Source: Chromatiales bacterium
GTDB taxonomy: Bacteria; Pseudomonadota; Gammaproteobacteria; Chromatiales; Chromatiaceae
Length of the DNA stretch: 33,577 bases
Assembly: GCA_028280505.1 (NCBI GenBank)
Contig: JANQLO010000025.1
Coordinates: 1 to 33,577, forward strand
Reading direction: 5' to 3'
Shown piece by piece: positions 1 through 9,686 of this stretch. The translations under genes and the position numbers were made by a program. The notes below the pieces were generated by a model. It was not told where the DNA came from. It did not search any database and saw nothing but the letters and a program-made list of their open reading frames with translations. Each line of letters starts with the position of its first letter. Positions within the stretch are counted from its first letter, which is position 1.

Positions 1-183
1 CACCTGGCCCGCGGTATCGCCGAGGAAATGCGAAAAGGCGATAAAGTTCATATTCACCGCCAGCAACATCAACTCGATGCACATCAACAACAGGATGACG
101 TTCTTGCGGTTGAGAAAAATGCCGGCGACGCTGAGCGAGAACAGGATGGCGCCGACGATCAGGTAATCGGACAAGGCGATCAT
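1..183 (-). CDS. nuoK: NADH-quinone oxidoreductase subunit K (partial, 3' end outside window)
   Basis: This is the first 61 codons of NuoK, a small membrane subunit (three membrane segments in the family) of the proton-pumping arm of complex I. The visible protein begins [18 protein letters not shown] and continues through a second hydrophobic segment containing [12 protein letters not shown], whose glutamate matches the conserved membrane Glu of NuoK. The gene runs off the left edge, so the C-terminus is not seen. The ATG at 183 is preceded by GGGAG at a normal distance. Unusually, about 140 bp separate it from nuoJ, and that gap is filled by an inverted-repeat element. The ribosome binding site therefore lies inside or at the edge of this element. 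Confidence 0.95.
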   Translation of the reverse strand, partial: MIALSDYLIVGAILFSLSVAGIFLNRKNVILLLMCIELMLLAVNMNFIAFSHFLGDTAGQV

Positions 184-326
184 GAGCGCGCTCCCAATGC
201 ATGGAGATTGCGTCCGAGTGCAAGGCGCAGGACGCGCAGCGACTGAGACACATCAACCGGATAGGCGAAGGAGCGTGCACCGCGCAACGCAGCAGTCGGA
301 CGAAAGATCCATTCATTAGCGTGCAT
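180..326 (-). CDS. possible 48-residue ORF bridging nuoJ and nuoK
   Basis: A 48-codon frame begins with an ATG whose A is the last base of the nuoJ stop codon (TGATG) and ends with a TGA overlapping the nuoK start (ATGA). GAGGAGAAGG at the end of nuoJ gives a strong ribosome binding site 8 bases upstream. The predicted peptide starts [20 protein letters not shown] and is basic, with no membrane segment. I do not recognise it. About 27 of 48 third positions are G or C, clearly less than in the flanking nuo genes, so codon use does not look native. The frame lies almost wholly inside an inverted-repeat element and may be only an element-derived open frame that keeps ribosomes moving from nuoJ to nuoK. 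Confidence 0.3.
   Translation of the reverse strand: MHANEWIFRPTAALRGARSFAYPVDVSQSLRVLRLALGRNLHALGARS
186..324. repeat. imperfect inverted-repeat (MITE-like) element between nuoJ and nuoK
   Basis: Positions 196-221 and the reverse complement of 292-317 match at 21 of 26 bases (shared cores ATGGA and CGTCCGA). The symmetry centre is near 256, and weaker similarity reaches about 186 and 324. The element therefore occupies nearly the entire nuoJ-nuoK gap. Its inner part carries CAAGGCGC on one side and CGCAACGC on the other, reminiscent of the elements at 9687-9844 and 29255-29413. There is no transposase, and no exact target duplication is evident (flanks ATGA versus ATCA). The outer limits are approximate. 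Confidence 0.6.
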
Positions 327-931
327 CAGGCCTTCTCCTCGGCGTCCATCTTGATCACCCGCAGGCGATCCTTTGCCTTCACCGTGACCTGGCGCGACGG
401 ATCCTGGTACTTGGTCTCGGGCCGTTTGCGCATGGTCAAACCGATCGCCGCGACGATACCGACCAGCAGGATCACCGCAGCGATCTCGAAGGCATACAGA
501 TGCCTGGTGAACAGCTCGATACCCAGGGTCTCGGTATTGCTGTAATCGGCCGGCTTGGCGACGGGCGCCGCGACCGCATCCAAGCCGAACCGCTGTGGTC
601 CGACGACGATGACCAGCTCGACGGCCATGATCAACGCCACCAGGATCGCTACCGGTGCATTGCGCACGAAACCGGCACGGACCTCGGCGATATTGATGTC
701 GAGCATCATGACTACGAACAGGAACAACACCATGACCGCACCAACGTAAACCAGCACCAAAGCGATCGCGAGGAACTCGGCCTCAGCCAGCATCCACAAA
801 CCGGCACTGTTGGAAAAGGCGAGCACCAAGAACAGCGCCGAGTGCACCGGATTCTTGCGCGTAATCACCATTACCGCGGCAAATACCAAAAAGGCCGCGA
901 ATACGTAGAAAAGAAACTTTTCGAAGGTCAT
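326..931 (-). CDS. nuoJ: NADH-quinone oxidoreductase subunit J
   Basis: NuoJ, 201 residues, is a membrane subunit of complex I next to NuoK in the proton-translocating arm. The sequence has five hydrophobic segments. It begins MTFEKFLFYVFAAFLVF and contains the family signature region AIALVLVYVGAVMVLFLFVV around residues 55-75. The tail is charged (KMDAEEKA). The gene lies 17 bp downstream of nuoI in the nuo operon. Its TGA stop overlaps the ATG of the small bridging frame, and its last codons (GAGGAGAAGG) could act as the ribosome binding site for that frame. Length and start are normal for the family. Confidence 0.97.
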   Translation of the reverse strand: MTFEKFLFYVFAAFLVFAAVMVITRKNPVHSALFLVLAFSNSAGLWMLAEAEFLAIALVLVYVGAVMVLFLFVVMMLDINIAEVRAGFVRNAPVAILVALIMAVELVIVVGPQRFGLDAVAAPVAKPADYSNTETLGIELFTRHLYAFEIAAVILLVGIVAAIGLTMRKRPETKYQDPSRQVTVKAKDRLRVIKMDAEEKA

Positions 932-948
932 GCTATCCGTCCCCGGGG

Positions 949-1437
949 TCAGCGCACATCGGCCTGCGCAGCCCGGTCGGCCGCGAGTTGTTGTTCGTAC
1001 TTGTCACCGATCTCCAGCAACATCTGCTTGGTCATGATCTGCTCGCCACGGTTCTCGAAGTGATATTCGTAAACCCGGGTCTCGACGATCGAATCGACCG
1101 GGCAGGATTCCTCGCAAAAGCCGCAATAGATGCACTTGAACAAATCGATGTCATAGCGGGTGGTACGACGCGAACCGTCGTCGCGCGGCTCGGCCTCGAT
1201 AGTGATTGCCAGCGCCGGACACACCGCCTCGCAGAGCTTGCAGGCGATACAGCGCTCTTCGCCGTTCGGATAACGGCGCAGTGCATGCAGGCCACGAAAA
1301 CGCGGCGATACCGGTGCCTTTTCCTCCGGGTACTGCAAGGTGAACTTACGTTTGAAGAAGTAAGTCCCGGTGACGCTGAGCCCTTTGAAAAGCTCGAACA
1401 GGAACAGGCTGCGGACATAGTTCGTGATCGCATTCAT
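949..1437 (-). CDS. nuoI: NADH-quinone oxidoreductase subunit I (2x[4Fe-4S] ferredoxin-like)
   Basis: NuoI, 162 residues, is the TYKY-type subunit that carries electrons through two [4Fe-4S] clusters (N6a, N6b) toward N2 in NuoB. Two CxxCxxCxxxCP motifs are visible: C63, C66, C69, C73 ([12 protein letters not shown]) and C102, C105, C108, C112 ([12 protein letters not shown]). The N-terminal 30 residues are amphipathic and lie against the membrane domain in homologues. The ATG overlaps the nuoH stop codon (TGATG), which indicates translational coupling. The length is typical of proteobacterial NuoI. Confidence 0.98.
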   Translation of the reverse strand: MNAITNYVRSLFLFELFKGLSVTGTYFFKRKFTLQYPEEKAPVSPRFRGLHALRRYPNGEERCIACKLCEAVCPALAITIEAEPRDDGSRRTTRYDIDLFKCIYCGFCEESCPVDSIVETRVYEYHFENRGEQIMTKQMLLEIGDKYEQQLAADRAAQADVR

Positions 1438-2492
1438 CAGTTAAACCACCAGGGCATATCGGTCACCCGCATACCCGCCACCACCACAATCCAGACGATG
1501 GTGATCGGAATGAATACCTTCCAGCCGAGCCGCATGATCTGGTCGTAGCGATAGCGCGGGAAGGTCGCACGGAACCACAGGAACAGAAACATGAAGAAGA
1601 AGGTCTTCAATAACAGCCAATGGAAACCGTCGTCGAGCAGGAAGACACCATCGACCCATTCTTTAGGGAATGGCGACAACCAACCGCCGAGGAACATCAA
1701 GGCGCTGAGCGCCGAAATCAGAATCATGTTCGCGTATTCGGCGAGGAAGAACACCGCGAAGGTCATGCCCGAGTATTCGACATGGAAACCAGCCACGATC
1801 TCGGACTCACCCTCGGCAACATCGAAAGGCGCACGGTTGGTCTCGGCCACACCGGAGATGAAATACACCAGAAACAGCGGCAACAGCGGCAACCAGAACC
1901 AATGGACGACACTGCCTTCCTGCGCGGTGACGATATCGCCCAGGTTGAGGCTACCGGCGGCGACCAGTACGCCGACCAGCGCGAAGCCCATCGCAATCTC
2001 GTACGACACGATCTGAGCCGCCGAACGAATCGAGCCGAGGAAGGCATATTTCGAGTTCGACGCCCAACCGGCGATGATCACGCCGTAGACGCCGAGCGAG
2101 GTCATCGCCAGGATGTACAGCAGGCCGGCATTGATGTCCGCCAGTACGATACCTGCATCGAAAGGGAACACCGCCCAGGCCGCCAGCGCCGGGCCGATAG
2201 ACAACATGGGCGCGATCAGGAACAACAGCTTGTTGGCCCCGGTCGGGATCACGATCTCCTTGAACATCAGCTTGACCGCGTCCGCAATCGGCTGACCCAA
2301 ACCCCATAAACGCAGACCGAAGAAACCGACCCGGTTCGGGCCGTTGCGCACCTGCATGGCACCGATGACCCTGCGTTCGGCGTAGGTGTAATAAGCGACC
2401 AGGATCATCAGCGGCAGCATGATCGCGACAATCTTGATCACGATCTGGATCACTACCGGCAGCGAGGTCCACAGTTGCAATACGGTTTCCAT
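1437..2492 (-). CDS. nuoH: NADH-quinone oxidoreductase subunit H
   Basis: NuoH, 351 residues, is the membrane subunit that forms much of the quinone-binding chamber with NuoB and NuoD. It has about eight hydrophobic segments and the conserved loop regions [20 protein letters not shown] (about residues 48-67) and [20 protein letters not shown] (about residues 217-236), both diagnostic of the ND1 family. The acidic residues of the second loop are present. It starts 3 bp after the nuoG stop and overlaps nuoI by one base. Nothing appears truncated. Confidence 0.98.
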   Translation of the reverse strand: METVLQLWTSLPVVIQIVIKIVAIMLPLMILVAYYTYAERRVIGAMQVRNGPNRVGFFGLRLWGLGQPIADAVKLMFKEIVIPTGANKLLFLIAPMLSIGPALAAWAVFPFDAGIVLADINAGLLYILAMTSLGVYGVIIAGWASNSKYAFLGSIRSAAQIVSYEIAMGFALVGVLVAAGSLNLGDIVTAQEGSVVHWFWLPLLPLFLVYFISGVAETNRAPFDVAEGESEIVAGFHVEYSGMTFAVFFLAEYANMILISALSALMFLGGWLSPFPKEWVDGVFLLDDGFHWLLLKTFFFMFLFLWFRATFPRYRYDQIMRLGWKVFIPITIVWIVVVAGMRVTDMPWWFN

Positions 2493-2495
2493 CTG

Positions 2496-4835
2496 TCAGA
2501 CCTTCTCCACCGTCACCGCGCCGAAGCCCTGCCCCAGCATCTCAGAACCCGACACCGCGGTCGGCAGCCAGATACAACCGTCCGGCACGGCATCGTCGAT
2601 ATGTGCCGTGAACTCGGCGCTCGCCCCGCCCTGGCTCACCCTGATCGATGTCTGGCCAACCAACCCGAGCTTTGCCGCCGAAATCTGGCTGAGACGTACA
2701 GTGTGGCCCCAGGCATCCGGCGTGAGCTGCAGCGCATGCGCCCGCCGGGTGACGGCGTCGACCGCATACATGGGTACGCCGCCGATGCGCTCCCATTCGC
2801 TGCTGACGCAATGCGGGCTGGCATTCGCCTTCGCACCCAGCGTGTTGTCGGGCTCGAGTCCTTCGGAAGCGGCCAACACCTCGTCCCGCACCTCGGCGGA
2901 ATCGATATAGTCGAAACCATCGAGATCGACGAGATTACCGAGCACGCGCAAGACCTTCCAAGCGGGTCGCGCCTCACCCTGCGGTACCGCAACCCCTTTG
3001 AAACTCTGAACCTCACCCTGCAGATTGACATAGCTGCCCGAGGTCTCGGCGAAGGCCGATATCGGCAACAGGATATCCGCGTGTTTCTCCAACCAGGGCG
3101 ACATATAGCTGCCGAGCGCAATCACCTTGGCCGTCGGCAATGCCCCAGCCATGGCGGCCGGGTCGGCAACATCCATCTCCGGTTCCAAACCGACCGTGAA
3201 ATACAGATCGAGCGATTGCTCGAGCATCTCGGCAACATTCAGGCCATTCGAGTCGGCAGGCTTGCCGCCGGCCTCGCGATGCGGCAAGGCACCGGCCATC
3301 CGGGCACCGCAATCGTTGCTACCGTTGCCGACGAATCCGAACTGCACCTTCGCAATCTCGGCGATGTTGGACGCCAATGCGCGCAGCATCGAAAAATCGG
3401 GATGCATCATCGCCGCCGTACCCAGCAACACGATGCCGCGCGCCGACTCCCGCAGGCTGTCGGCGATCGCCTGATGCGCCTGATCCGGCTCGACCGACAA
3501 TCCCAGCGTGTCGGCCCCGAGCGCAGCGGCAACGCCGGCCAACTCGGCGGTCATGGCCGACGGGTTACAAACCACGTCGACCTCCAGTTCATAGTTGAAA
3601 TCATAGGCAACCGGATTGATCGCCATGACCTTGCCGCCGTCAAGCTGCGACTGGCGCACACGATGGTTGAGTAACGGCTGATCCTTACGCAACCATGAAC
3701 CGACCAACAGAGTTGCCTCGTTGCTCGACAGCGCGGCGATCGGCTGCCCCAGCCAGGGCAGTGCCGGATCGGCGGCATCTGCACGAAAATCGCTCTGGCG
3801 CAGACGGTGGTCGATGTTCGGGCAGCCCAAACCACGCATCAGACGTGCAGTGAGATACTGTTCCTCGAGGGTTGCGCTGGGCGATACCAACGACCCGATG
3901 CGTTCGCTCGCGGTGTCCTTCAATGCCTTGGCCGCGGCCTGCAATGCCTGCTGCCAATCGACTTCGCGCAGCTTGCCGTTATCGCGCAGCATGGGACGCA
4001 GCAATCGATCGTTGCTGTAAAGCCCTTGGTAGCTGAAGCGGTCGCGATCCGAAATCCAGGTCTGGTTGACTGTCTCGTTCTCGCGCGGCACCACACGCAT
4101 CAGTTTGTCGCGCCGCACATGCAGATGCAGGTTACTGCCGACACCGTCATGCGGCGCGACGCCGTCGTGTTCCGACAGTTCCCAGGCGCGCGCCTGATAA
4201 CGCGACGGCTTCGCCGTCAAGGCGCCGACCGGACAAAGGTCGATCACATTGCCGGACATCTCCGAACTCACGCTTTGTTCGATATAGACACCGATACGCA
4301 TGTGTTCGCCACGTCCGGTCGCGCCGAGCTCGCGCAGGCCGGCGATCTCGCCACCGAAACGTACGCAACGGGTGCAATGGATGCAGCGGGTCATATCGGT
4401 CGCGATCAAGGCACCGATGTTCTCGTCGCGTACGACACGCTTACGCTCGGTGAAGCGCGAAACATCGCCGCCGTAGCCCATGGCGACGTCTTGCAGTTCA
4501 CACTCGCCGCCCTGGTCGCAAATCGGGCAATCGAGCGGATGGTTGATCAGCAGGAACTCCATGGTGCCCTTCTGCGCCTCGCGCGCCAGCGGCGAGCGCG
4601 TATAGACCTTCATGCCGTCCATCACCGGCGTCGCGCAGGCCGGCAGGGGCTTGGGCGCCTTCTCGACCTCGACCAGACACATACGGCAGTTCGCCGCGAC
4701 CGAGAGATGCTTGTGATAACAGAAGCGCGGCACGCTGATACCGGCCTCGTCCGTGACCTCGATCAGCATCTGACCCGGCTTGGCTTCGAGCGTTTGCCCG
4801 TCGACTTCGATGGTGAGGGTTTGTTCGTCAGACAT
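2496..4835 (-). CDS. nuoG: NADH-quinone oxidoreductase subunit G
   Basis: NuoG, 779 residues from the chosen ATG, is the large iron-sulfur subunit of the peripheral arm. Visible ligands are C39, C50, C53 and C67 for the [2Fe-2S] cluster N1b; H99, C103, C106 and C112 for N5 (HPLDCPICDQGGEC); and C151, C154, C157 and C201 for the other [4Fe-4S] cluster. The following molybdopterin-oxidoreductase-like domain lacks the extra CxxCxxxC motif that binds N7 in E. coli and Thermus, so this is the shorter N7-less form. The frame stays open 51 bases further upstream, but MSDEQTLTIEVDGQ is the family-like start and lies 4 bp after the nuoF stop. Confidence 0.97.
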   Translation of the reverse strand: MSDEQTLTIEVDGQTLEAKPGQMLIEVTDEAGISVPRFCYHKHLSVAANCRMCLVEVEKAPKPLPACATPVMDGMKVYTRSPLAREAQKGTMEFLLINHPLDCPICDQGGECELQDVAMGYGGDVSRFTERKRVVRDENIGALIATDMTRCIHCTRCVRFGGEIAGLRELGATGRGEHMRIGVYIEQSVSSEMSGNVIDLCPVGALTAKPSRYQARAWELSEHDGVAPHDGVGSNLHLHVRRDKLMRVVPRENETVNQTWISDRDRFSYQGLYSNDRLLRPMLRDNGKLREVDWQQALQAAAKALKDTASERIGSLVSPSATLEEQYLTARLMRGLGCPNIDHRLRQSDFRADAADPALPWLGQPIAALSSNEATLLVGSWLRKDQPLLNHRVRQSQLDGGKVMAINPVAYDFNYELEVDVVCNPSAMTAELAGVAAALGADTLGLSVEPDQAHQAIADSLRESARGIVLLGTAAMMHPDFSMLRALASNIAEIAKVQFGFVGNGSNDCGARMAGALPHREAGGKPADSNGLNVAEMLEQSLDLYFTVGLEPEMDVADPAAMAGALPTAKVIALGSYMSPWLEKHADILLPISAFAETSGSYVNLQGEVQSFKGVAVPQGEARPAWKVLRVLGNLVDLDGFDYIDSAEVRDEVLAASEGLEPDNTLGAKANASPHCVSSEWERIGGVPMYAVDAVTRRAHALQLTPDAWGHTVRLSQISAAKLGLVGQTSIRVSQGGASAEFTAHIDDAVPDGCIWLPTAVSGSEMLGQGFGAVTVEKV

Positions 4836-4839
4836 CCGG

Positions 4840-6105
4840 TTACACCATGCACTTCTTGTGATCGATGTGATATTGGAATTCATCACGGAAATGCTTGATG
4901 AATCCGGCTACCGGCATCGCTGCGGCATCGCCCAGCGCACAGATGGTGCGGCCCATGATCTTGGCCGCGACATCGTCGAGCAGATCCAGGTCTTCGTTAC
5001 GACCCTTGCCGGTTTCGATTCGATGTACCACGCGATACATCCAGCCCGTACCCTCCCGACACGGCGTGCACTGGCCGCACGATTCCTCGTAGTAGAAATA
5101 GGAGATGCGCTCGAGCACCTTGACCATGCAGTTCGTGTCGTCCATCACGATCACCGCCCCGGAACCCAGCATCGAACCGGCACGTGCAATGCTGTCGTAG
5201 TCCATGGTCAAATCCATCATCACGTCGCCCGGCAACACCGGTGCCGAGGAACCGCCGGGAATCACCGCCTTGCAGGGCCGACCGTCACGCATGCCACCGG
5301 CCATTTCGAGCAGTTCGGCAAACGGCATGCCCATGGGCACCTCGTAGTTGCCCGGTCGGGCGACATTGCCCGATACCGAGAACAGCTTGGGACCGCCGCT
5401 GTTCTCGACACCGATCTCGCGGAACCAGTCGGCGCCCTGACGCACGATGTCGGGCACCGACGCCAAGGTCTCGGTGTTGTTGATCACGGTCGGTCTGCCG
5501 TACAGACCGAACATCGCGGGGAACGGCGGCTTGAACCTCGGCTGCCCTTTCTTGCCTTCGAGCGATTCCAGCAGAGCCGTCTCTTCGCCGCAGATATAGG
5601 CACCGGCACCCAGATGGGTATGGATATCGAAATCGAAACCGCTGCCGAGGATATTCTCACCGAGCAAGCCGGCCTCGCGCGCTTCCGCCAAGGCGGCCTC
5701 GAAACGCTCATAGGGTTCCCAGAACTCGCCGCGAATATAGTTGTAACCGGCCACGCCACCGATGGCATAACCGCAGATGATGATGCCTTCGATCAGCGCA
5801 TGCGGGTTGTAGCGCAAGATGTCGCGATCCTTGAAGGTACCGGGCTCACCCTCGTCGGAATTGACCACGACATATTTATCGCCCGGCGCCGTGCGATTGA
5901 TGAAGCTCCACTTCAAGCCGGTTGGAAAACCCGCACCGCCGCGGCCGCGCAAGCCGGACTGTTTGACCATCTCGATGATGTCTTCCTGCGGCGTCTTCTC
6001 TCGAAGAATCTTCTTCAAGGCCTCGTAGCCGCCCTCGGACTGGTAAGTCTCCAGTCGCCAGGGACGGTCTTTGTGCAGCGTTCGGAAGCAGACTTCGTTC
6101 GCCAT
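4840..6105 (-). CDS. nuoF: NADH-quinone oxidoreductase subunit F (NADH- and FMN-binding)
   Basis: NuoF, 421 residues, accepts hydride from NADH onto FMN and passes electrons to the [4Fe-4S] cluster N3. The FMN/NADH-binding segment [18 protein letters not shown] lies near residues 51-68. A second glycine-rich region with [20 protein letters not shown] lies near 175. The cluster motif [12 protein letters not shown] is near residue 345, with a further conserved cysteine in the later TICALGD. It is placed between nuoE and nuoG with gaps of 4 bp on each side. The length is normal. Confidence 0.98.
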   Translation of the reverse strand: MANEVCFRTLHKDRPWRLETYQSEGGYEALKKILREKTPQEDIIEMVKQSGLRGRGGAGFPTGLKWSFINRTAPGDKYVVVNSDEGEPGTFKDRDILRYNPHALIEGIIICGYAIGGVAGYNYIRGEFWEPYERFEAALAEAREAGLLGENILGSGFDFDIHTHLGAGAYICGEETALLESLEGKKGQPRFKPPFPAMFGLYGRPTVINNTETLASVPDIVRQGADWFREIGVENSGGPKLFSVSGNVARPGNYEVPMGMPFAELLEMAGGMRDGRPCKAVIPGGSSAPVLPGDVMMDLTMDYDSIARAGSMLGSGAVIVMDDTNCMVKVLERISYFYYEESCGQCTPCREGTGWMYRVVHRIETGKGRNEDLDLLDDVAAKIMGRTICALGDAAAMPVAGFIKHFRDEFQYHIDHKKCMV

Positions 6106-6109
6106 CGTG

Positions 6110-6640
6110 TTACTCCAAACCGTCCAGGATCTGGTCGACCAGTTCCGGGGTGAGGTTTTCGTAATAGGTATGGCCGATCTGCATCATCGGCGCCCCGCCG
6201 CAGGCCCCGAGACATTCGACTTCTTTCAAGCCGAACTTGCCGTCGGGCGTGACCTGGCCGAAACCAATACCCAAGCGATTGCTGATGTGTTCGAGAATGT
6301 TGTCCGAGCCGTTGATCATGCACGACACATTGGTGCACAAACAGATCTTGTGCCGTCCCATCGGCTTGTGCTCGTACATGGAATAAAAGCTGGCGACCTC
6401 GTAGACGGCGATTGCCGGCATATCGAGGTAATCGGCAACCTGATCCATCAATTCGGTCGTGAGATAACCGCCGTTCATGTCCTGCACGATGGTCAGCGCC
6501 GGCATGCAGGCCGATTGCTTCCACTCCGGCGGATACTTGGCGATCCAACCATCGATTTCGGCGCGCACCTCGGAGGTGAACAGTGCGTCTTTGTCCTCGC
6601 ACTTGTCTACCCGGACGATAGGCTCACTGCGCATACTCAT
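6110..6640 (-). CDS. nuoE: NADH-quinone oxidoreductase subunit E ([2Fe-2S] thioredoxin-like)
   Basis: NuoE, 176 residues, binds [2Fe-2S] cluster N1a beside NuoF. The cluster ligands fit C102 and C107 (LCTNVSC) and C143 and C147 (CLGACGGAP) in the thioredoxin-like C-terminal half. The N-terminal half is helical. There are two in-frame ATGs (6640 and 6634), and the upstream one is given. The gene is 40 bp from nuoD and 4 bp from nuoF. Confidence 0.97.
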   Translation of the reverse strand: MSMRSEPIVRVDKCEDKDALFTSEVRAEIDGWIAKYPPEWKQSACMPALTIVQDMNGGYLTTELMDQVADYLDMPAIAVYEVASFYSMYEHKPMGRHKICLCTNVSCMINGSDNILEHISNRLGIGFGQVTPDGKFGLKEVECLGACGGAPMMQIGHTYYENLTPELVDQILDGLE

Positions 6641-6680
6641 ATCAGATCCCCAAACAACATGCCGATCGCTCGCCGACGGT

Positions 6681-7934
6681 TCATCGATCGATCTCCCCGA
6701 ACACCACGTCCATGGTGCCGATGATCGCTACCACGTCCGCCAGCATATGCCCGCGGGCCATTTCGTCCATTGCCGCCATATGCGCAAAACCCGGCGCGCG
6801 AATCTTCAATCGGTAAGGCTTGTTCGCGCCGTCGGAAACGATATAACAACCGAACTCGCCCTTCGGTGCCTCGACCGCGGCATAGACCTCGCCGGGTGGC
6901 GGACAATAACCCTCGGTGAACAACTTGAAGTGATGGATCAGCGCCTCCATGTCGTCCTTCATGTCGGCCCGCTTGGGTGGCGACACCTTGTGGTCTTCGA
7001 GCATCACCGGGCCGGGATTGTCGCGCAGCCACTGCACGCACTGCTTGATAATGCGCGTCGACTGACGGAACTCTTCGACCCTGACCAGGTAGCGGTCATA
7101 GCAATCGCCGTTGGTACCGATGGGTATGTCGAAATCGACCCGGTCGTAGGCTGCATACGGCTGCTTTTTGCGGAGATCCCAGGCAACGCCCGAGCCGCGC
7201 AACATGGGCCCGGTGAAACCGCGCTGCATCGCACGCTCCGGCGTGACCACGCCGATACCGACAGTGCGCTGCTTCCAGATCCGGTTATCGGTCAACAGCG
7301 TTTCGTACTCGTCGACCAGGCCGGGAAAACGGTCGACAAAATCCTCGATGAAATCAAGCAACGAACCTTCCCGCGCCTGATTACGGCGTTTGCCCTCGGA
7401 CGCACTGCCGAATTGTGCCGTATCGTAACGCGGCATCTGATCCGGCAGATCACGGTATACACCGCCGGGGCGGTAGTAGGTCGCATGCATACGCGCACCG
7501 GAGACCGCCTCGTAGCAATCCATGAGGTCTTCACGTTCACGGAAACAATACAGGAACATGGTCATGGCACCGACATCGAGCGCATGGGTACCCAGCCACA
7601 TCAGGTGATTCAGGATGCGCGTGATCTCGTCGAACATGCTGCGGATGTACTGCGCCCGTAACGGCGCCTCGATACCGAGCAACTTCTCGATCGCGAGCAC
7701 ATAGCCGTGCTCGTTGCACATCATCGACACGTAATCGAGACGATCCATATAACCGATCGATTGGTTATAGGGCTTGCTTTCCGCGAGTTTCTCTGTCGCC
7801 CGGTGCAACAGGCCGACATGCGGATCGGCGCGTTCGATCACCTCGCCGTCCATCTCCAACACCAGACGCAATACACCATGCGCGGCCGGATGCTGCGGCC
7901 CGAAGTTCAGCGTGTAGTTTCTGATTTCCGCCAT
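6681..7934 (-). CDS. nuoD: NADH-quinone oxidoreductase subunit D (49-kDa type)
   Basis: NuoD, 417 residues, lines the quinone-binding site with NuoB and NuoH and is related to the hydrogenase large subunit. The sequence has the family start [20 protein letters not shown], including the quinone-site HPAAHG loop, followed by [12 protein letters not shown] and YLDRLDY-like text ([11 protein letters not shown]). The C-terminus ends [10 protein letters not shown], the conserved DxxxxEVDR-type end of the family. NuoC and NuoD are separate genes here, unlike the fused NuoCD of enteric bacteria. The gene begins 4 bp after the nuoC stop. Confidence 0.98.
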   Translation of the reverse strand: MAEIRNYTLNFGPQHPAAHGVLRLVLEMDGEVIERADPHVGLLHRATEKLAESKPYNQSIGYMDRLDYVSMMCNEHGYVLAIEKLLGIEAPLRAQYIRSMFDEITRILNHLMWLGTHALDVGAMTMFLYCFREREDLMDCYEAVSGARMHATYYRPGGVYRDLPDQMPRYDTAQFGSASEGKRRNQAREGSLLDFIEDFVDRFPGLVDEYETLLTDNRIWKQRTVGIGVVTPERAMQRGFTGPMLRGSGVAWDLRKKQPYAAYDRVDFDIPIGTNGDCYDRYLVRVEEFRQSTRIIKQCVQWLRDNPGPVMLEDHKVSPPKRADMKDDMEALIHHFKLFTEGYCPPPGEVYAAVEAPKGEFGCYIVSDGANKPYRLKIRAPGFAHMAAMDEMARGHMLADVVAIIGTMDVVFGEIDR

Positions 7935-7938
7935 CGGA

Positions 7939-8646
7939 CTATTCGGCTTCCTCGGTTGAAGGCTCGGGCTTCCAGCCCGCCTCGTAACGACTGTCTTCGC
8001 GAATCACGCGCGGAACCAGGGTGCGCGGCTCGATACTGACCGGTTCGTAAATCACGCGCTGCTGTTCCGGGTCGTAGCGCATTTCGACGTGACCGATCAA
8101 AGGGAAATCCTTACGGAAGGGGTGGCCGATGAAACCGTAGTCGGTCAGGATGCGACGCAGGTCCGGGTGACCGGCAAACATGATGCCGAACAAATCGAAG
8201 GCCTCGCGTTCGAACCAATTGGCCGACGCCCAGATACCGACGACCGAATCGACAATCGGACGATCGGCGTCGAGAAAGGTCTTCACCCGTAGACGAACAT
8301 TGTGCGTCATCGACAGCAGATGATAGACCACGGCGAAACGGTTCTTCGGGTCCGTCTCCGGAATGTCGTCGCGACTGGCACCTCGGCCGAAACCGGCATT
8401 CGCCGCTTTGCTGGTGACCCATTCCGAGTTACCGTAGGCGGCATAATCGACGCCACAAACATCGATGCATTCCTCGAATGCAAGCGTATGCTTCGTGCGT
8501 AACAGCGTCATCACCTCGATCAATCGTTCGCGCGGCACCGTTAAGGTCAACTCGCCGTAGGCGCGTTCCCTGGTGCAGTCTTCGAAGTCCTCAAGGTGCT
8601 CTTCGAGCGTTTCCTCGAGCTCATCCAATCGATCTTCAGGCGTCAT
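7939..8646 (-). CDS. nuoC: NADH-quinone oxidoreductase subunit C (30-kDa type)
   Basis: NuoC, 235 residues, is the cofactor-free structural subunit of the peripheral arm that packs against NuoD. The diagnostic segment [20 protein letters not shown] is followed by [12 protein letters not shown] near residues 158-190, preceded by [12 protein letters not shown]. The C-terminal extension is acidic and proline-containing. It follows nuoB at 18 bp and precedes nuoD at 4 bp. Confidence 0.96.
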   Translation of the reverse strand: MTPEDRLDELEETLEEHLEDFEDCTRERAYGELTLTVPRERLIEVMTLLRTKHTLAFEECIDVCGVDYAAYGNSEWVTSKAANAGFGRGASRDDIPETDPKNRFAVVYHLLSMTHNVRLRVKTFLDADRPIVDSVVGIWASANWFEREAFDLFGIMFAGHPDLRRILTDYGFIGHPFRKDFPLIGHVEMRYDPEQQRVIYEPVSIEPRTLVPRVIREDSRYEAGWKPEPSTEEAE

Positions 8647-8664
8647 TTCGGTTATCCGAAGAAA

Positions 8665-9141
8665 TTAGCGGGCGATGGTATTGGTCCGACGGATCTTGTT
8701 TTGTAACTGCAGAATGCCCCACAACAAGGCCTCCGCGGTCGGCGGGCAACCCGGTACATAGACATCGACCGGCACGATGCGGTCACAGCCGCGAACCACA
8801 GAATACGAATAGTGGTAATAGCCACCGCCGTTGGCGCAGGAGCCCATGGAGATCACCCAACGCGGCTCGGCCATCTGGTCATAGACCTTGCGTAGGGCCG
8901 GGGCCATTTTGTTGACCAGGGTGCCGGCGACGATCATCACGTCCGACTGACGCGGGCTCGGCCGAAAGATGATGCCGAAACGGTCAATGTCGTAACGCGC
9001 CGCGGCGGCATGCATCATCTCGACTGCGCAACAGGCCAGGCCGAAGCTCATCGGCCACATCGAGCCGGTGCGCGCCCAATTGATGACACCGTCGAGCGAG
9101 GTGGTGAAGAATCCCTTTTCGAGAACGCCCTCTATTCCCAT
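8665..9141 (-). CDS. nuoB: NADH-quinone oxidoreductase subunit B (cluster N2)
   Basis: NuoB, 158 residues, carries the terminal [4Fe-4S] cluster N2 that reduces quinone. The unusual adjacent cysteines are visible in [10 protein letters not shown], and the other two ligands lie in [20 protein letters not shown] and [12 protein letters not shown]. The start [17 protein letters not shown] is the usual family start. An upstream in-frame ATG at 9162 would add seven residues and a longer overlap with nuoA, so the 9141 start is preferred. It overlaps the nuoA stop by 10 bp. Confidence 0.97.
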   Translation of the reverse strand: MGIEGVLEKGFFTTSLDGVINWARTGSMWPMSFGLACCAVEMMHAAAARYDIDRFGIIFRPSPRQSDVMIVAGTLVNKMAPALRKVYDQMAEPRWVISMGSCANGGGYYHYSYSVVRGCDRIVPVDVYVPGCPPTAEALLWGILQLQNKIRRTNTIAR

Positions 9142-9488
9142 TCCAGGGCCCCCTTCTTCCATTCGTAGATAAAGCCGACCACGAGAATCCCCAGGAAGAT
9201 CATCATTGCCCAGAAACCGACCATGCCGATGTCATCCAGCACCACCGCCCAGGGAAACAGGAAGGCGATCTCCAGATCGAAAATGATGAACAGAATCGCC
9301 ACCAGGTAATAGCGCACATCGAATTTCATGCGCGAGTCTTCGAAGGCCTCGAAGCCGCACTCGTAAGGTGAGTTCTTTTCGCTGTCGGGACGATTCGGCG
9401 ACAAGACGAAACCCAGCCCGATCATGGCCGCACCGACGACGGTGCCTATGACGATGAAAATCAATACGGGCAGGTAGTTTTCGAGCAT
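9132..9488 (-). CDS. nuoA: NADH-quinone oxidoreductase subunit A
   Basis: NuoA, 118 residues, is a three-helix membrane subunit at the junction of the peripheral and membrane arms, and it opens the nuo operon here. Hydrophobic segments lie at about residues 5-27, 60-80 and 88-110. Between the first two is the conserved loop [20 protein letters not shown] with the cysteine typical of ND3-family proteins. The ATG at 9488 gives [16 protein letters not shown] sigma70-like promoter lies about 70 bp upstream. Confidence 0.97.
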   Translation of the reverse strand: MLENYLPVLIFIVIGTVVGAAMIGLGFVLSPNRPDSEKNSPYECGFEAFEDSRMKFDVRYYLVAILFIIFDLEIAFLFPWAVVLDDIGMVGFWAMMIFLGILVVGFIYEWKKGALEWE

Positions 9489-9558
9489 TTAACGCGTTCT
9501 CCCCGGCGGGTATCCGAATGCTGCGGCCGTTGTAGGACCGGTTTTCGGGTGGGTCGAA

Positions 9559-9588
9559 AGCATAGCGATCCATCGCTGTCAGTGTCAA
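9559..9588 (-). promoter_or_regulatory. sigma70-like promoter for the nuo operon
   Basis: On the minus strand a perfect TTGACA (9588-9583) is followed after 18 bp by TATGCT (9564-9559), about 70 bp upstream of the nuoA ATG. It lies downstream of the terminator at 9648-9684, so the nuo operon appears to have its own transcription start rather than depending on secG/tRNA read-through. This is read from sequence only. Confidence 0.6.
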
Positions 9589-9647
9589 ATCAAGCGCCGT
9601 TTCTATCTAATTGTTTTTAAACATTAATCATTGCTTTAGCCGGGCAT

Positions 9648-9684
9648 AAAAAAACGGTATCACGAGCCTTGCCGTAATACCGTT
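9648..9684 (-). terminator. rho-independent terminator after tRNA-Leu
   Basis: On the minus strand the hairpin AACGGTAT / ATACCGTT (8-bp stem, 9684-9677 with 9660-9653) is followed by a run of seven T. It would end the tpiA-secG-tRNA-Leu transcript before the nuo promoter. It is separated from the tRNA 3' end by an inverted-repeat element. Confidence 0.7.
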
Positions 9685-9686
9685 CG

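Noticed and set aside
2475-4898. Plus-strand frames opposite nuoG (399 and 363 codons)
   Set aside because: Mirror frames of nuoG with His/Arg/Asp-rich low-information translations.
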